Source: Portunus trituberculatus
Lineage: Eukaryota > Arthropoda > Malacostraca > Decapoda > Portunidae
Direction: 5' to 3'
Assembly: GCF_017591435.1 (NCBI RefSeq)
Contig: NC_059259.1
Location: 1,964,749-2,028,748 of the forward strand
Length of the DNA: 64,000 nt
The position numbers and the translations under genes are program-made. The notes beneath the pieces are model-generated. The model saw only the letters and a list, made by a program, of their open reading frames with translations. It searched no databases and had not been told where the DNA came from. Below are positions 16,209 through 64,000 of the stretch, piece after piece. The stretch's first letter is position 1, and each line of letters opens with the position of its first letter.

Positions 16209-16233
16209 CTCTATATTTTCCTAGAATCTTTGG

Positions 16234-16234
<1 letters not shown>

Positions 16235-16288
<54 letters not shown>
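16235..16288. repeat. (CT)n microsatellite
   Basis: About 54 bp of CT repeats following the end of LINE-end repeat locus 2. Confidence 0.97.
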
Positions 16289-16290
<2 letters not shown>

Positions 16291-16904
16291 AAAAATGGCT
16301 TCCTGGTAGAAATGACACTTGATTTTGGCAAATAAATATCACAGAACGATAATTTATGGTTAGGCACCGGATGAACAAAGAAAATCAAAGTGAAATTAAA
16401 AGCCAATGCAAAGGAGAGTCACTAAAAGTACGACGGGATTAGGGATATTCTTTCGAAATCCCAGCTCGCATCTGTATTTCTATTTTTCTCTTAATTAAAC
16501 GCTTAATTTCTTGATTTGGCTGATATTCTTGACTGACTTTCTCGAAGGATCCATCACCTCAGTGGGCCTTTCTTTAATGTAATTTTTGTTGCCCTTGCAA
16601 ACCTCCTCTTCGTCGGCCTAACTGCACATTATTTTATACTTAATTTCGCTTCAATTCTGTCAGCCTACTAAAATCAAAAGAGCGACCCTGCATTCCGAGT
16701 CTTTCATTCCTTTCACTGACAAATTCTGGAATTTCCTGCTTGCTTCTGCATTTACTTATATTTTTTTATATTTATTACTTTGATGGATGTGTATCAATAC
16801 TTTTTGTTTTATTTCTTTTATAATATTTATGTGTTATTTTAGATTATTAGATGATATGAAACAGGAATGATATAATTACAAACAAATGCGTTTTTTACTG
16901 ACAG
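16289..16904. other. Intron or upstream sequence of the IR gene, no feature seen
   Basis: AT-rich single-copy-looking sequence. I found no convincing exon; open stretches are short and stop-rich. It ends in the T-rich tract and CAG that form the 3' splice site at 16904. Confidence 0.5.
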
Positions 16905-53430
<36,526 letters not shown>

Positions 53431-53606
53431 GTAAAATTACTTATGTGTTTACCCACTTTGTATTCAGTTACGTGCATTCATGCTCTTGAGCTTAAGAAAT
53501 ATCCTTGTCATTTAGGAATTAATACGTAAACTCAAAATATTTGTATAAATATTAATTTCAATGGTTTCTATTTGTTCATATGATTTATCAGATTAGTTCT
53601 ACACAG

Positions 53607-53663
<57 letters not shown>

Positions 53664-53723
53664 GATGAGTATAATAATCAAATTGATAATAATAATAATA
53701 ATAATAATATTAATAATAATAAT

Positions 53724-53763
<40 letters not shown>

Positions 53764-54105
53764 GAAACAATAATAATAAAATTTTTCAAAATCCGACACC
53801 CATCAAGACTTTTGGGATTTGGGCTAATTCCGATAACGTTACTTCTTAATCTTTCCCTCATTATTTCATCCTAGCACCACTGCTATCTCATCTGTCTCTA
53901 AGGCCCATACAATACGAGGGTTGACAACGCAGCAGGTCTGACGCAACGTTAACGCTAATGAAATTAATCAACGTTAATTGAATGGAAAGCAAATTTTCAG
54001 TCTATACAAGCGTTTTTAGCGCTTGGGTAGTCGGCGTTGATCGTACGTCCGGCACTGCTAACGCATCTGAATGCGTTGGTGGCGCAACGTTTTCAACGCT
54101 TGTCA
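53431..54105. other. IR intron or downstream, with (TG)n and (AAT)n
   Basis: Contains (TG)n 53608-53660 and (AAT)n 53686-53763. At 53895-54120 lies a GC-richer block full of AACGC/GCGTT motifs (for example GCAACGTTAACGCTAATG) that may be a MITE, but I cannot define ends. No exon seen. Confidence 0.5.
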
Positions 54106-54245
54106 TACTATACCAAGGATTTTAGGGAGGATATACGGGTTCAATGGGCGGGCTGGAGGAATTGATTAGGGAATCTCGCTTCTAACAGATGGCGCGCGGG
54201 TCGAAGGTAGTAAGGGGGTGAGGGATGGGGTGGTTCATCGGCGGG
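54106..54245 (+). mobile_element. LINE-3'-end repeat, locus 5, fragment
   Basis: About 140 bp in + sense (GGATATACGGGTTCAATGGG through CAGATGGCGCGCGGGTCG), the outer part of the same family as loci 1-4. It is cut off by the 3' end of I-like LINE copy 5. Confidence 0.75.
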
Positions 54246-54484
54246 GATGGATGGTTGGATTTTAATTTAATCTAACAACTACGGTCATATGGCGCCGCTA
54301 CAATACATGATATGAAACTAACGTGTATATATACAAAAAACTAATTAAAAGTAATTAAAAACAATAGAGTAAAAGAGGGAAGGAAACTATAAATACTATA
54401 AAACTAAAAACAAGTAAAACAACAAAAACAAATAAGATAAAATTCACAGTTTTGGGAGAAGGCCAGCTTTTCCCAAAAACCTAA

Positions 54485-57400
54485 AAACATCATGGCCCTT
54501 TATAGACACCACTATCTCTATAGCGGTGTCTTAAATCAGTCAAACTGGGGCATTCCACTAGTATGTGCCGCACCGTGAGCGGCACCAGGCAGTCATCACA
54601 GTAAGGTTGAGGGTCCCTGGTCAACAGGTACTTATTTGTAAGATACGTGTGACCTATACGCAGTCGCGCCAATAAAGTCTGTGCACGGCGATCCCGGACA
54701 TGGGTGTATGTCCACTGAGGGATAGAGGAAGTAGTGAGCTCTCCCATTTTCGAAGTTGCTACCCCGTTAGCCATCTCCTCTGCCAAATTGCTGGAACCGC
54801 CACACGAATTACATAAAATACATCTCGAAACGGAAAACAAATGGATTAAGGGAGATAGTAGAAGAGAGAGCAGTAAGAGCATTGCGACAGTCACTAAAAA
54901 TTGTAAAAGACGAAACAGGGAGAGTAAAAATTATCTGTAAAGCTACGACTGTGGCAGACAGCTCCGCAGTAAAAACGGACGCCACTGAAGGGAGGCTGCC
55001 ACACCGATAAAAGAGGAAAACCACACTAAACCCAACGCCTGCGTCGGATTTGGAACCATCAGTAAAAACAGGATATCATCAGAATGGATAAAAAAGTGTT
55101 CTAAAAACCGTGAGTGGGACAGAGCTGGTGGAAAATCCTTCTTGCCATCAATGGTAGGAGGGCATAATGACACAACAGGAAGCTGCCAATAACCAACTCA
55201 TGGGAGCCGGAAAGAGAGGACAGGAGTGGGGTCGATAGATACATCCGCCATGAGATTTGCCACTCGAAGGCCAAAAGGTTTAGGTAGACTCGGTCGAGTG
55301 ACATACGCCTGCGAACGCGAGTCCCGCAACATTGACAGACAAGGGACAGAATCGGGAAGACGGTGGGTGCGAAACCAACACCGGAGCATCGAAGACTGGC
55401 GCCGGAGGTCGAGCGGCCAGAAACCAGCATCCACTAGAAGGCTAGGTATTGAGATGTCCGAAATGCACCCGTAGCCAAGCGGACCCCAGCATGATGCACG
55501 GGTCAAGCGTGCGTAGTCGTGCATCCGTTGCGGATAAGTAGATCTCACAGCCGTATTCCAGCTTCGGAAGTATGAGTGTACGGTGAAGCAGCAGCAACGT
55601 GTCCCTGTCCGCACCCCAAGAGGTGTGACTTAAAACCCGAAGAAGGGATAGTGCCGTCCTGCAAGACGCTTTAAGAGAACGGAAATGGGAACCCAGGTGA
55701 GACGGTTGTCAAACAATAGGCCAAGATATCGAGTGGCCTCCACACATGAGATGCGTCTATTGGCTAAATATAAATTGGGATCTGGATGGACACCACGATT
55801 TCGACAAAATGCATAGACACGGTCTTTGAGGTGGAGAATCGAAAACCGTTTATGTTGGCCCAACTGGACACCCGATTTATTGCCAGTTGGAGCTTTCGCT
55901 CAATCAGTGACATCCTAGCAGCAGCAAAGAGATGCACAAGTCGTCCACATATAAGAGCTGTGAACGCCATCCGGTAGAGTATCTATAACACCATTTATTG
56001 CAACTGCGAATAGCGTAACACTAAGAATACTTCCTGTGGGACACCGTCATTTAAAGCAGTAGCATCGGAGAACACTCCCACTCGAACCCGTAAAAGACGT
56101 CTGGATAAAAACTGCTGGATAAAAATAGGAAGGTGGCCACGGAGACCAAAATTAAACAAGAACGTAAAATCCCATGACACCAAGCTGTGTCGTAGGCCTT
56201 CTCCAGGTCAAAAAATACAGTAACCTGGTGGTGGTGATTAGCGAAGGCCTCACAAATAGAAGACTCTAGGGATAAAAGAGCATCAGTAGTAGACCTCATC
56301 TTTCGGAAGCCGTACTGTACCGATGACAAGTACTTCCCCTCTCCAAGTACCACATGAGTCTTACATTTACCATCTTTTCTAACACTTTACAAATACAAGA
56401 CGTCAAAGATATAGGACGATAATTCGTTGCCTGGAGATGATCTTTCCTAGGCTTCGGAAATGGGAGAACCAGTGCCACAGCCCAAGAAGATGGAAAGTCA
56501 CCGGTATGCCAAATCATATTATATACATTTAATAAAAGTTAAAAGCACTGTCAGACATGTGACGCAAAAAGGCATAAGGAATGTCGTCTGGACCAGGAGA
56601 AGAGTCATGACACTGGGACAAAGCAGTCCGGAACTCAGAGGCAGAGAATGGGACATTATAATATTCCCCTCCAGAGGAAGAAAAATTTATGCCGAGAGAT
56701 TACATTCTCTGGCAGGATCCTTCCGGGAAACACTGGCAAAGTGCTCCGCGAAGAGGTCGGCGACAGTTTTAGGGTCTGCTACCGTTCGCTCTGCAGATAA
56801 CAAAACTGGTGGGGGAGGAGCAGAATACTTCCCAGCAATTCGGCGGACTTTGGTAAAGACATCAGTAAGAGGGGTGCGGGCATTAATGAAAGATACGTAA
56901 GCTTTCCAAGAGGCTCTTTGTGCCTCTTTCAAAACGCGGCGGGCCCGAGCTCGACAGCGCCGAAAAGCTTCCAGGCACTGCGGGTCCCCACGATGTCGCC
57001 GGAGACGAGAGAAAGCTGCCCGTATTTCTTTCACAGCTTTAGTGCATGCTGCGTTCCACCAAGGAACAGGACGCTTAGTAAAGCGACCGGACGTCCTAGG
57101 GATTGTCTGAAGTGCTAGTGAACGTTTAAAATCGGTGAAATAATCAACAGCTTCAGTACAAGTAGAAAAGTCAGCCAACGGACTGATAAAAGAGCTAAGG
57201 TCTGTGAATCGAGGCCAATCTGCCTTGTCTAAAACCCAGCGTGGGGCCGGGACTGTGGCTCAGAGTTCACAGATTCAATAAAATAGGAAAGTGGTTACTA
57301 CTGTGTAAATCCGGTAGGACCCGCCAATTAAAATCAAGGAAAGAATTAGATGTACAAATAGAAAGATCGATAGCTGTAAAAGTCCCAGTAGGACTATGGA

Positions 57401-57912
57401 AATGTGTGACATCCCAGAATTTAAAATCTCAATCCTCATCCTCAATAAAAGAACCGATTAAAACCCCATGAGGATTATTAGCACCTTCATCCCACAATGG
57501 GTGACGGCCGTTAAAATCTCCCAACAAGAGGAAAGGCGGAGTCAGCTGACGCACCAGGCCGTCAAGCTCACCCTGGAGAGAGAAACCCGAGGACGGAGAT
57601 ATAAAGTGCAAATAGGGTAGGATCGTCCCATAAAAACCTTAACAGCAACCACCTAAAGGGGAGAGTTGAGTTGCAAGGGGACAATAGGTATGTCTTGACG
57701 GACTAGGCTAGCTGTGCCACCGTGGTGGCCCTGGTCAGGGAAAGGAGTGCTAAAAAAGGCACGATCGCCAGGAGGACTAGATTAAGTACTATCACCTAGC
57801 ATGGTCACTTTTAAAGCTATACAGGCTGGAGAGAACTCCGACAATAGAGTTTGGAGTTCCTCCCAGGAGGCGCGAAGGCCTCTACAGTTCCACTGCAGAA
57901 GCTTGAAGATGA
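54485..57912 (-). pseudogene. ORF2 (endonuclease, RT, RNase H), I-like LINE copy 5
   Basis: Endonuclease about 57850-57200 (fragments). RT 57178-55630: MIWHTGDFPSSWAVALVLPF, NYRPISLTSCICKVLEKM, YGFRKMRSTTDALLSLES and VFFDLEKAYDTAW; the palm is frameshifted near 55960 (CGRLVHLFAAARM in place of YVDD). Thumb 55614-55198. RNase H is partly deleted near 54850-54790: the WVPGHVGVPG block is lost. Terminal finger YCDDCLVPLTVRHILVEC near 54600-54550. Many shifts. Confidence 0.85.
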
Positions 57913-58247
57913 CTATTTAGGTGCAGTGGACGGGCGAGCCTTTTGAATGGGCTGCCTGTGGCTCGCCTGACTAGAAATAATCAACCGACGAGAAGACACC
58001 GGGAGTTGAGATGTACCGGGTCGTTGGACCGCAGCCTTTCGGCCTACCGGTGAGTGATGCGAACCATCATCACTCCTACCGGTCATCGGAAGACGAGGGT
58101 CAGGATGGACTGACAGAATGGGTCCACGAGGAACGGCTGTGACAATATCATCGGACGTCTCCATGCAAAGACCGTCCTCATCACAAGAAGACTGATCTGA
58201 AACAGAGGGTGTCACAGGAGTCTGAATAGAAACTACTGGAGCTACCC
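57913..58247 (-). pseudogene. ORF1 C-terminal fragment, I-like LINE copy 5
   Basis: About 100 codons of the Ser/Pro/Thr-rich tail (TPSVSDQSSCDEDGL to RPSTAPK), with TAG at 57913-57915. Truncated upstream. Confidence 0.8.
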
Positions 58248-58344
58248 TAGTAGTTTAAAAACTAAAAAAAGGACAATAAAACTAAATAAAATATGAAAAT
58301 ACATAATAAAATAAGAATAAAATTCATAGCTTTGCGAGAAGGCC

Positions 58345-61300
58345 AGCTTCTCCCAAAAATCTAAAAACGTCATGGCCTTTCTCCAGGCACTCTGGTGTAA
58401 GGACCTTTGATATATAATAGACACCGCTATCTCTACCGCGACAGCGATAGAGGTAGCGGTGTCGTAACTCTATCAAATAGGGCACTCTACCAATAGGTGC
58501 CGCACAGTAAGCGGCACCAGGCAGTCATCACAGTAAAAGGTTGAGGGTCCCTGGTCAACAGGTACCGTTGTGTAAGGTACGTGTGACCTATACGCGGTCG
58601 CGCCAATAAAGTCTGTAAACGTCGATCCCGAACATGGGTGTATGTCCAGTGAGGGATAGAGGAAGTAGTGATCTCTCCCATTTTCGAAGTTACGACCCCC
58701 ATTAGCCATCTCCTCTTCCAAATTGCTGCAACTACCTCACGAATTAGAGGAAAGACATCTCGAAACGGAACAGAGGCAGGAGATGGAGCGCGACTTGCTG
58801 CCTCTTTAGCGAGGCGATCTGCGTCTTCATTCCCTGGAACACCAACATGACCAAGGACCAAACAGAACCCAACACGATATCCTCGTTATGTAAGAAGGTA
58901 TAGCCACTCCAGGGCTGATAAAAACCAAAGGATTAAAGGATACAGTGCAAGAGAGAGAAGTAAGAGCACTGCGACAGTCACTAAAAATTGTAAAAGACGA
59001 AACCGGGAGAGTAAAAATTATCTGTAAAAGTAAGACTATGGCAGACAGCTCCGCAGTAAAGACGGATGCCACTGAAGGACGGCTGCCAGACCGATAAAAA
59101 GATGGGAAAACCACACTAAATCCAACGCCTGCGTCGGATTTGAAGCCATCAGTAAAAACAGGGATATCATCAGAATGCATAAAAAGCTGGCAGAAAATCC
59201 TTCTTGCCATCCATGGCAGGGCATAATGAGATAACAGGAATCTGCCAATAACCGACTCGTGGGAGCCGCAAAAAGTACACAGGAAGGGGGTCGATAGATA
59301 GCTCCGCCATGAGATTTGCAACTCTAAGGTCAAAACGTTTAGGGAGACTCGGTCGAGTGACATTTGCCTGCGAACGCGAGTCCCGCAACATTGACAGACA
59401 ATGGACAGAATCGGGAAGACGGTTGGTGCGAAACCAACACAGGAGCATCGAAGACTGGCGCCGGAGGTCGAGCGGCCAGAAACCAGCATCCACTAGAAGG
59501 CTGAGTATTGGAGATGTCCGAAATGCACCTGTAGCCAAGCGGACCACAACATGATGCACGGAGTCAAGCGTGCGTAGTCGTGCATCCGTTGCGGATGAGT
59601 AGATCTCACAGCCGTATTCCAGCTTGGGAAGTATGAGTGTGCGGTGAAGCAGCAGCAACGTGTCCCTGTCCGCACCCCAAGAGGTGTGACTTAAAACCCG
59701 AAGAAGGGATAATGCCTGCCGACAAGACGCCTTAAGAGAACTGAATTGGGAACCCAGGTGAGACGGTTGTCAAATAAAAGGCCAAGATATCGAGTCGCCT
59801 CCACACATGAGAGGCGTCTATTGGCGAGGTATAAATCCGGATCTGGATGGACACCACGGTTGCGACAAAAATGCATGGCTACGGTCTTGAAGATGGAGAA
59901 TCGAAAACCGTTCATGTTGGCCCAACTGGACACCCTATTGATCGCCAGTTGGAGCTTGCGCTCAATCAGTGACATCCTACCAGCAGCAAATGAAATACAT
60001 AAATCATCAACATATAAGGAGCTGTGAATGCCATCAGGGAGAGTATCAATAACACCATTAATGGCGACTGCGAATAGTGTAACACTAAGAATACTTCCCT
60101 GTGGGAAACCATCATTAAGAGCAGTAGCCTCAGAGAGAACACTCCCCACTCGAACCCGTAAAAGACGTCTGGATAAAAACTGCTGAATAAAAATAGGAAG
60201 GCGGCCACGAAGGCCAAAATTAAACAAAGACACCAAGCCGTGTCGTAGGCCTTCTTCAGGTCAAAAAATACTGTTACTTGATGGTGGTGATTAGAGAAGG
60301 CCTCACAAATAGAAGACTCTAGGGATAAAAGAGCATCAGTAGTAGACCTCATCTTTCGGAAGCCGTACTGTACCGAGGACTAGTATTTCCCCCTCTCCAA
60401 GTTCCACATGAGTCTTACATTAATCATCTTTTCTAATACTTTACAAATGCAGGACGTCAACGATATAGGACGATAGTTCGTAGCCTTAAGATTATCTTTC
60501 CCAGGCTTCGGAAATGGGAGAACCACTGCCACAGCCCAAGAAGTTGGAAAGTCACCGGTATGCCAAATCATATTATAAAGATTTAATAAAAAATTAAAAG
60601 CACTGTCAGACATGTGGCGCAAGAAGGCATAAGGAATATCATCCGGGCCAGGAGAAGAGTCATGACACTGGGACAAAGCAGTCCGCAACTCGGAGGCAGA
60701 GAAGGGGACATTATAAGACTCCCCTCCTGTGGAAGAAAAATTTATGCCGAGAGATTCCATTCTCTGACGGTGACGTGCGCCCGGGGCTCCAATATGCCTC
60801 CGGGAAACACTTTCAAAGTGCTCCGCGAAGAGGTCGGCGACACTAGGGTCTGCCACCGTTCGCCCAGCAGACAACAAAACTGGTGGGGAAGAGAATACTT
60901 CCCAGCAATTCGGCGGACGTTAAAGGAAGAGACATGGAAAGACATAAGCTTTCCAAGAAGCCTCTTTCAAAACGCAGCGGGCTCGAGCGTCCAGACACTG
61001 CGGGTCCCCACGATGTCGCCGGAGACGAGAGAAAGCTGCCCGTTTCTCTTTCACCGCTGCAGTGCATGCTGCGTTCCACCAAGGAACAGGACGCTTAGTA
61101 AAGCGACCTGACGTCCTAGGGATTGTCTGAAGCGCTACTGAAATAAAATCGGCAAAATAATCAACAGCCTCAGCACAAGTAGAAAAGTCAGCCAACGGAT
61201 GGATAAAAGAGCTAAGGTCTGTGAATCGAGGCCAATCTGCCTTGTCTAAAACCCAGCGTGGGGCCGGGACTGTGGCTCAGAGTTCACAGATTCCAATAAA

Positions 61301-61921
61301 ATAGGAAAGTGGTCACTACCGTGTAAATCCGGTAGGACCCACCAATTAAAATCAAGGAAAGAATTAGATGTACAAATAGAAAGATCGATAGCTGTAAAAG
61401 TCCCAGTAGGACTGTGGAAATGTGTAACATCCCCAGAATTTAAAATCTCCAATCCCTCATCCTCAATAAAAGAACCGATTAAAACCCCACGAGGATTACT
61501 AGCACCTTCATCCCACAATGGGTGACGGCCGTTAAAATCTCCCAACAAAGAAAAGGCGGAGTCAGCTGACGCACCAGGCCGTCAAGCTCACCCCTGGAGA
61601 CAGGAAGCCGAGGAGGAGATATAAACTGCATGGTGTAGTCGTCCCATAAAACCTTAACAGCAACCACCTGAAGGGAGAGTTAAGTTGCAAAGGGATAACA
61701 GGTATATCCTGACGGACTAGAATAGCTGTGCCACCGTGGTGGCCCTGGTCAGGAAAGGAGTACTAAAAAGGCACGATAGCCAGGAGGACTAGAATAAGTA
61801 CTATCACCTAGCATAGTCTCTTGTAGAGCTACACAGGCTGGAGAGAACTCCGACAATAAAGCTCGGAGTTCCCCACGAGCGCGAAGGCCTCTACAGTTCC
61901 ACTGTAGAAGCTTGAAGATGA
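58345..61921 (-). pseudogene. ORF2 (endonuclease, RT, RNase H), I-like LINE copy 6
   Basis: Endonuclease 61921-61240 (LLQWNCRGLRARGELRALLS, then GDFNGRHPLWDEGASNPRGV). RT 60877-59690: NYRPISLTSCICKVLEKM, then SLYVDDLCISFAAGRMSLIE with an intact YVDD. RNase H about 59170-58750 (VFTDGFKSDAGVGFSV, then NEDADRLAKEAASRAPSPAS). Terminal finger near 58530-58490. This is the least damaged RT palm of the family here, but frameshifts at about 60930, 60360, 60230, 59690 and 58860 remain. Confidence 0.87.
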
Positions 61922-63766
61922 CTATTTGGGTGCAGTGGACGGGCGAGCCTTTTGAAGGCTGCCCGTGACTCACCTGACTAGAAATAATCAACGACGAGAA
62001 GACACCGGGAGTTGAGATGTGCCGGGTCGTTGGACCGCAGCCTTTCGGCTATCGGTGAGTGATGCGAACCATCATCACTCCTACCGGTCCTCGGAGGACG
62101 AGGTCAGGACTGGACTGATACAGTGGGTCCACGAGGGACGGCTGTGACAATATCATCGGACGTCTCCATGCAAAGACCGTCCTCATCAAGAAGCCCGATC
62201 TGAGACGGAGGGTGTCACAGAGGCTGGACAGAAACTACTGGAGCTACCCTAGCAGAGCGGTCCCTGGAGGACTCGCGATTATGTGCACCGGGGGAAACCT
62301 TATACTGCTTAGGCTAAGCTAAATCAAACGGTGCCGTTTGGTCATGCTCTTGAAAGGCTTAGGCGATACAGGAGGCAAATGGACATCCACTACATGGGTG
62401 GTTTGGTCAAGTCCGTATTATTCTCGTTGCTTCTTGCAGGTGACTCAACTGAGTCATCAGTCAAAAGGGCAAACCTATTGGCCAAGTGAACAGGACCACC
62501 CGCCCCAACAGAGCGAGAGGTAGCAGAAGGGGTTGTCTTTGGAACGGCAGACTCAACTGAAGTGCGTGCAGTCAGTGAAGCAGTACCGGCCTTCTGGCGG
62601 TACAGGAGTTCACGGCGGGCGCTACCAAGGCTGATGAACTGAGTGTTAACAAGCTGTAGAATGTCCTGCTCCAGGCGATACCTAGAGCATTGCCTGTAAA
62701 GTACCTGGTGAGCATCACGGCAATGGAAACAATATGCTGCAACATTGCAATGCTCCTCATGATGTGAGTCTAGTGCAAAGCAATTACCACATCGAGAAGC
62801 TTCCTTACACGAGCTTTTGCCGTGACCGTACCCATAGCATGAGAAGCACTGAAGAGGGCGAGAAACAAAATGCCTCACCCTAAGATTAATAGGTCCGATA
62901 TTAACACGGTCAGGAGGGTGGAACCAAAAAGGTGAGAAGGACCATGTTGGAGGAGTTCCTCATCTTAGTCACCTTCTGGACTGAGTTAGGACACATTGCC
63001 AGTATTTCCTCCTCAGGAAATTCATAGAGATCCTGACTGTACACACAACCTTTACTGTAATTAAAGGTGGGATGTGCCTTAATAGTCTCAAACATGCTGT
63101 CAGAAGGCAGGGAGATGTTGCAACATCCTTGCCTGCGTGAATCTTTGCTCACGAGCACCCCTTCCCGTATTTCTTGAGGTTTCCCTCAGGAATCGTGCCG
63201 ATCTCTTTGGACAAGTACCGGGAGGCGTGGATGAAATTCCCGTGCCCATTTCTGTAGTAGGCCACAAACCAACGTGGAGGCGGGATCTGGCGGACTTCAG
63301 GAACTGAATTCTCTGAATGGTTGTCAAAAAGATTTGGGATGTAGTCCGTGTCACTGTCCGAAATATTGCGAGAGTGGAGAAGTTCTGTCTTAAAGCCAGA
63401 GCCAGCAAGGGGCAGTGATGCTACATGTTCTACTGCCAAACGGGCTTCATCGCATGACAGAAACGTTACATAGCAGCGATTAGACGGAAAGTCCTTATCA
63501 TAAACAAGTAGAATGCCAAAAACCGTGCCATACACCTTGAGAAGTGAGTGCAAGGCGTGATAAGAAAATGATGGGTTAACATTTACCATCACAAGGGAGT
63601 CATATGCAGCAGAAATACGTCCTCAGAAGAACTCCCAGAACAGGAGACTGCTGCGGGAGGCTCTTGTGGAGGGGAATCCTCCTTCCAAACTCAGACCTGA
63701 AGATGACGTCTCGAGGGCCAGGTCAGCCACCTCACGAGTACCTGATAGTTTTTTGTGTTTCACCAT
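61922..63766 (-). pseudogene. ORF1 (gag-like RNA-binding protein), I-like LINE copy 6
   Basis: ATG at 63766 (MVKHKKLSGTREVADLALET), RRM-like domain 63592-63400 (VNVNPSFSYHALHSLLKVYG, NRCYVTFLSCDEARLAVEHV) and zinc knuckles 62850-62690 (CFSCYGYGHGKSSC, CGNCFALDSHHEEHC, CFHCRDAHQ). The tail ends with TAG at 61922-61924. Frameshifts near 63600, 63150, 62900 and 62400. Confidence 0.84.
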
Positions 63767-64000
63767 ATATACAAAGTTACACAAAAAATGGCTCCAGGGG
63801 CAAGGTAAACCACCTACTGGGAGGGAGCGCTGGCTGCCGTGGACGGAGTACCTCGTCCCCATGCGGACCAGTCTTTTTAAAAAAAGGTCCCACATGATAC
63901 GAAAGTTTGTCCACGACAGAGCTGAGATCCCCCCCTCCCAAAGCATCCCAGCCTGGACACCCAACCATCCAGCACAGGACGGCCCCTACTGGGCGATTCC
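63767..64000 (-). other. 5' UTR of I-like LINE copy 6 (partial)
   Basis: Matches the 5' UTR at 28604-28860 and, inverted, 9120-9352: GGCCGTCCTGTGCTGG and TTCGTATCATGTGGG blocks. Continues past the window. Confidence 0.8.

Larger units (their letters stand above)
15271..16235 (-). mobile_element. LINE-3'-end repeat, locus 2, split by a hAT MITE
   Basis: In - sense this copy reads a segment with GATGGCGYGYGGGTCGCAG, then the C-terminal ORF part (LSPTSAWATPRSVLTYTAYV in one frame) and a finger remnant near 15400. A short direct duplicate of its outer part is at 15271-15355. The MITE at 15711-16208 interrupts it; the outer end resumes at 16217-16235. Unlike the other loci it has one arm only and no adjoining (TA)n. 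Confidence 0.7.
54245..58247 (-). mobile_element. I-like LINE copy 5, 5'-truncated
   Basis: The 3' tail is (GGAT)n-like at 54246-54260 (+ strand). The body contains ORF2 and only the C-terminal part of ORF1. It ends near 58247 where the 3' UTR of copy 6 begins, giving two copies in head-to-tail order on the - strand. The host repeat on its 3' side is locus 5. Confidence 0.87.
58248..64000 (-). mobile_element. I-like LINE copy 6, runs off the window
   Basis: Contains the 3' UTR (58248-58345, without the (ATCC)n tail), ORF2, ORF1 (61922-63766) and 5' UTR from 63767 to the window edge. It appears nearly full length; the 5' end is outside. The lost tail and the fusion to truncated copy 5 suggest a deletion across the junction at about 58245. 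Confidence 0.87.

Overview
The window is eukaryotic. There are no operons or bacterial signals. It shows spliced exons, 14 long (TA)n arrays plus (CA)n, (CT)n, (GATA)n and (AAT)n repeats, tRNA-derived SINEs, DNA-transposon MITEs and at least seven retrotransposon families. The repeat families, the SINE head and the TTAGG-type repeats fit an arthropod, most likely a decapod crustacean (crab). That identification is an inference from repeat style, not from a search.

The only host gene I can support is a divergent ionotropic receptor (IR, chemosensory iGluR-like channel) on the + strand. Seven exons lie at 16905-17150, 32904-33051, 38698-38855, 39231-39382, 52468-52573, 52911-53111 and 53271-53430. 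Each has AG/GT borders and matching codon phases. Together they encode about 390 residues: the linker, ligand-binding lobe S1, M1, pore, M3 and part of S2. The amino terminus lies before position 16905, probably outside the window. The 3' end lies beyond 53430, and no further exon was recognised. Three introns (15.8, 5.6 and 13.1 kb) are packed with transposons.

Layout: 1-3240 microsatellite plus a decayed CR1/L2-like LINE; 3327-3840 a palindromic LINE-end repeat; 3842-15262 four + strand pieces of one RNase H-bearing I-like LINE, one of them (8914-15082) inserted into another copy with a 13-bp target duplication; 15271-16235 LINE-end repeat split by a hAT MITE; 16905-17150 IR exon; 18045-21946 (-) a Ty3-type element with integrase upstream of reverse transcriptase and a SCAN-like gag (Gmr1-like); 22833-23252 minisatellites; 23252-29050 (-) another I-like LINE; 29195-30125 repeats flanking a (TA)n array; 30382-30780 pogo/Tigger-like MITE; 32904 IR exon; 34025-35040 a 1-kb pure (AT)n array; 35041-36190 possible LTR; 36253-38430 RTE-like LINE; 38698-39382 two IR exons; 39780-41515 LINE and SINE remnants; 43205-45107 PIF/Harbinger transposase; 45249-45553 SINE; 45553-46991 (-) LINE ORF1; 49226-49984 palindromic repeat; 51100-52180 RTE-like LINE; 52468-53430 three IR exons; 54245-64000 (-) two more I-like LINEs.

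Nearly all transposon reading frames are broken by frameshifts, stops or deletions, so I see no clearly autonomous element. The most notable items are the Gmr1-like element, a palindromic repeat family always abutting (TA)n at the same point, and an IR exon whose 3' splice site sits eight bases after a 279-bp (TA)n array.
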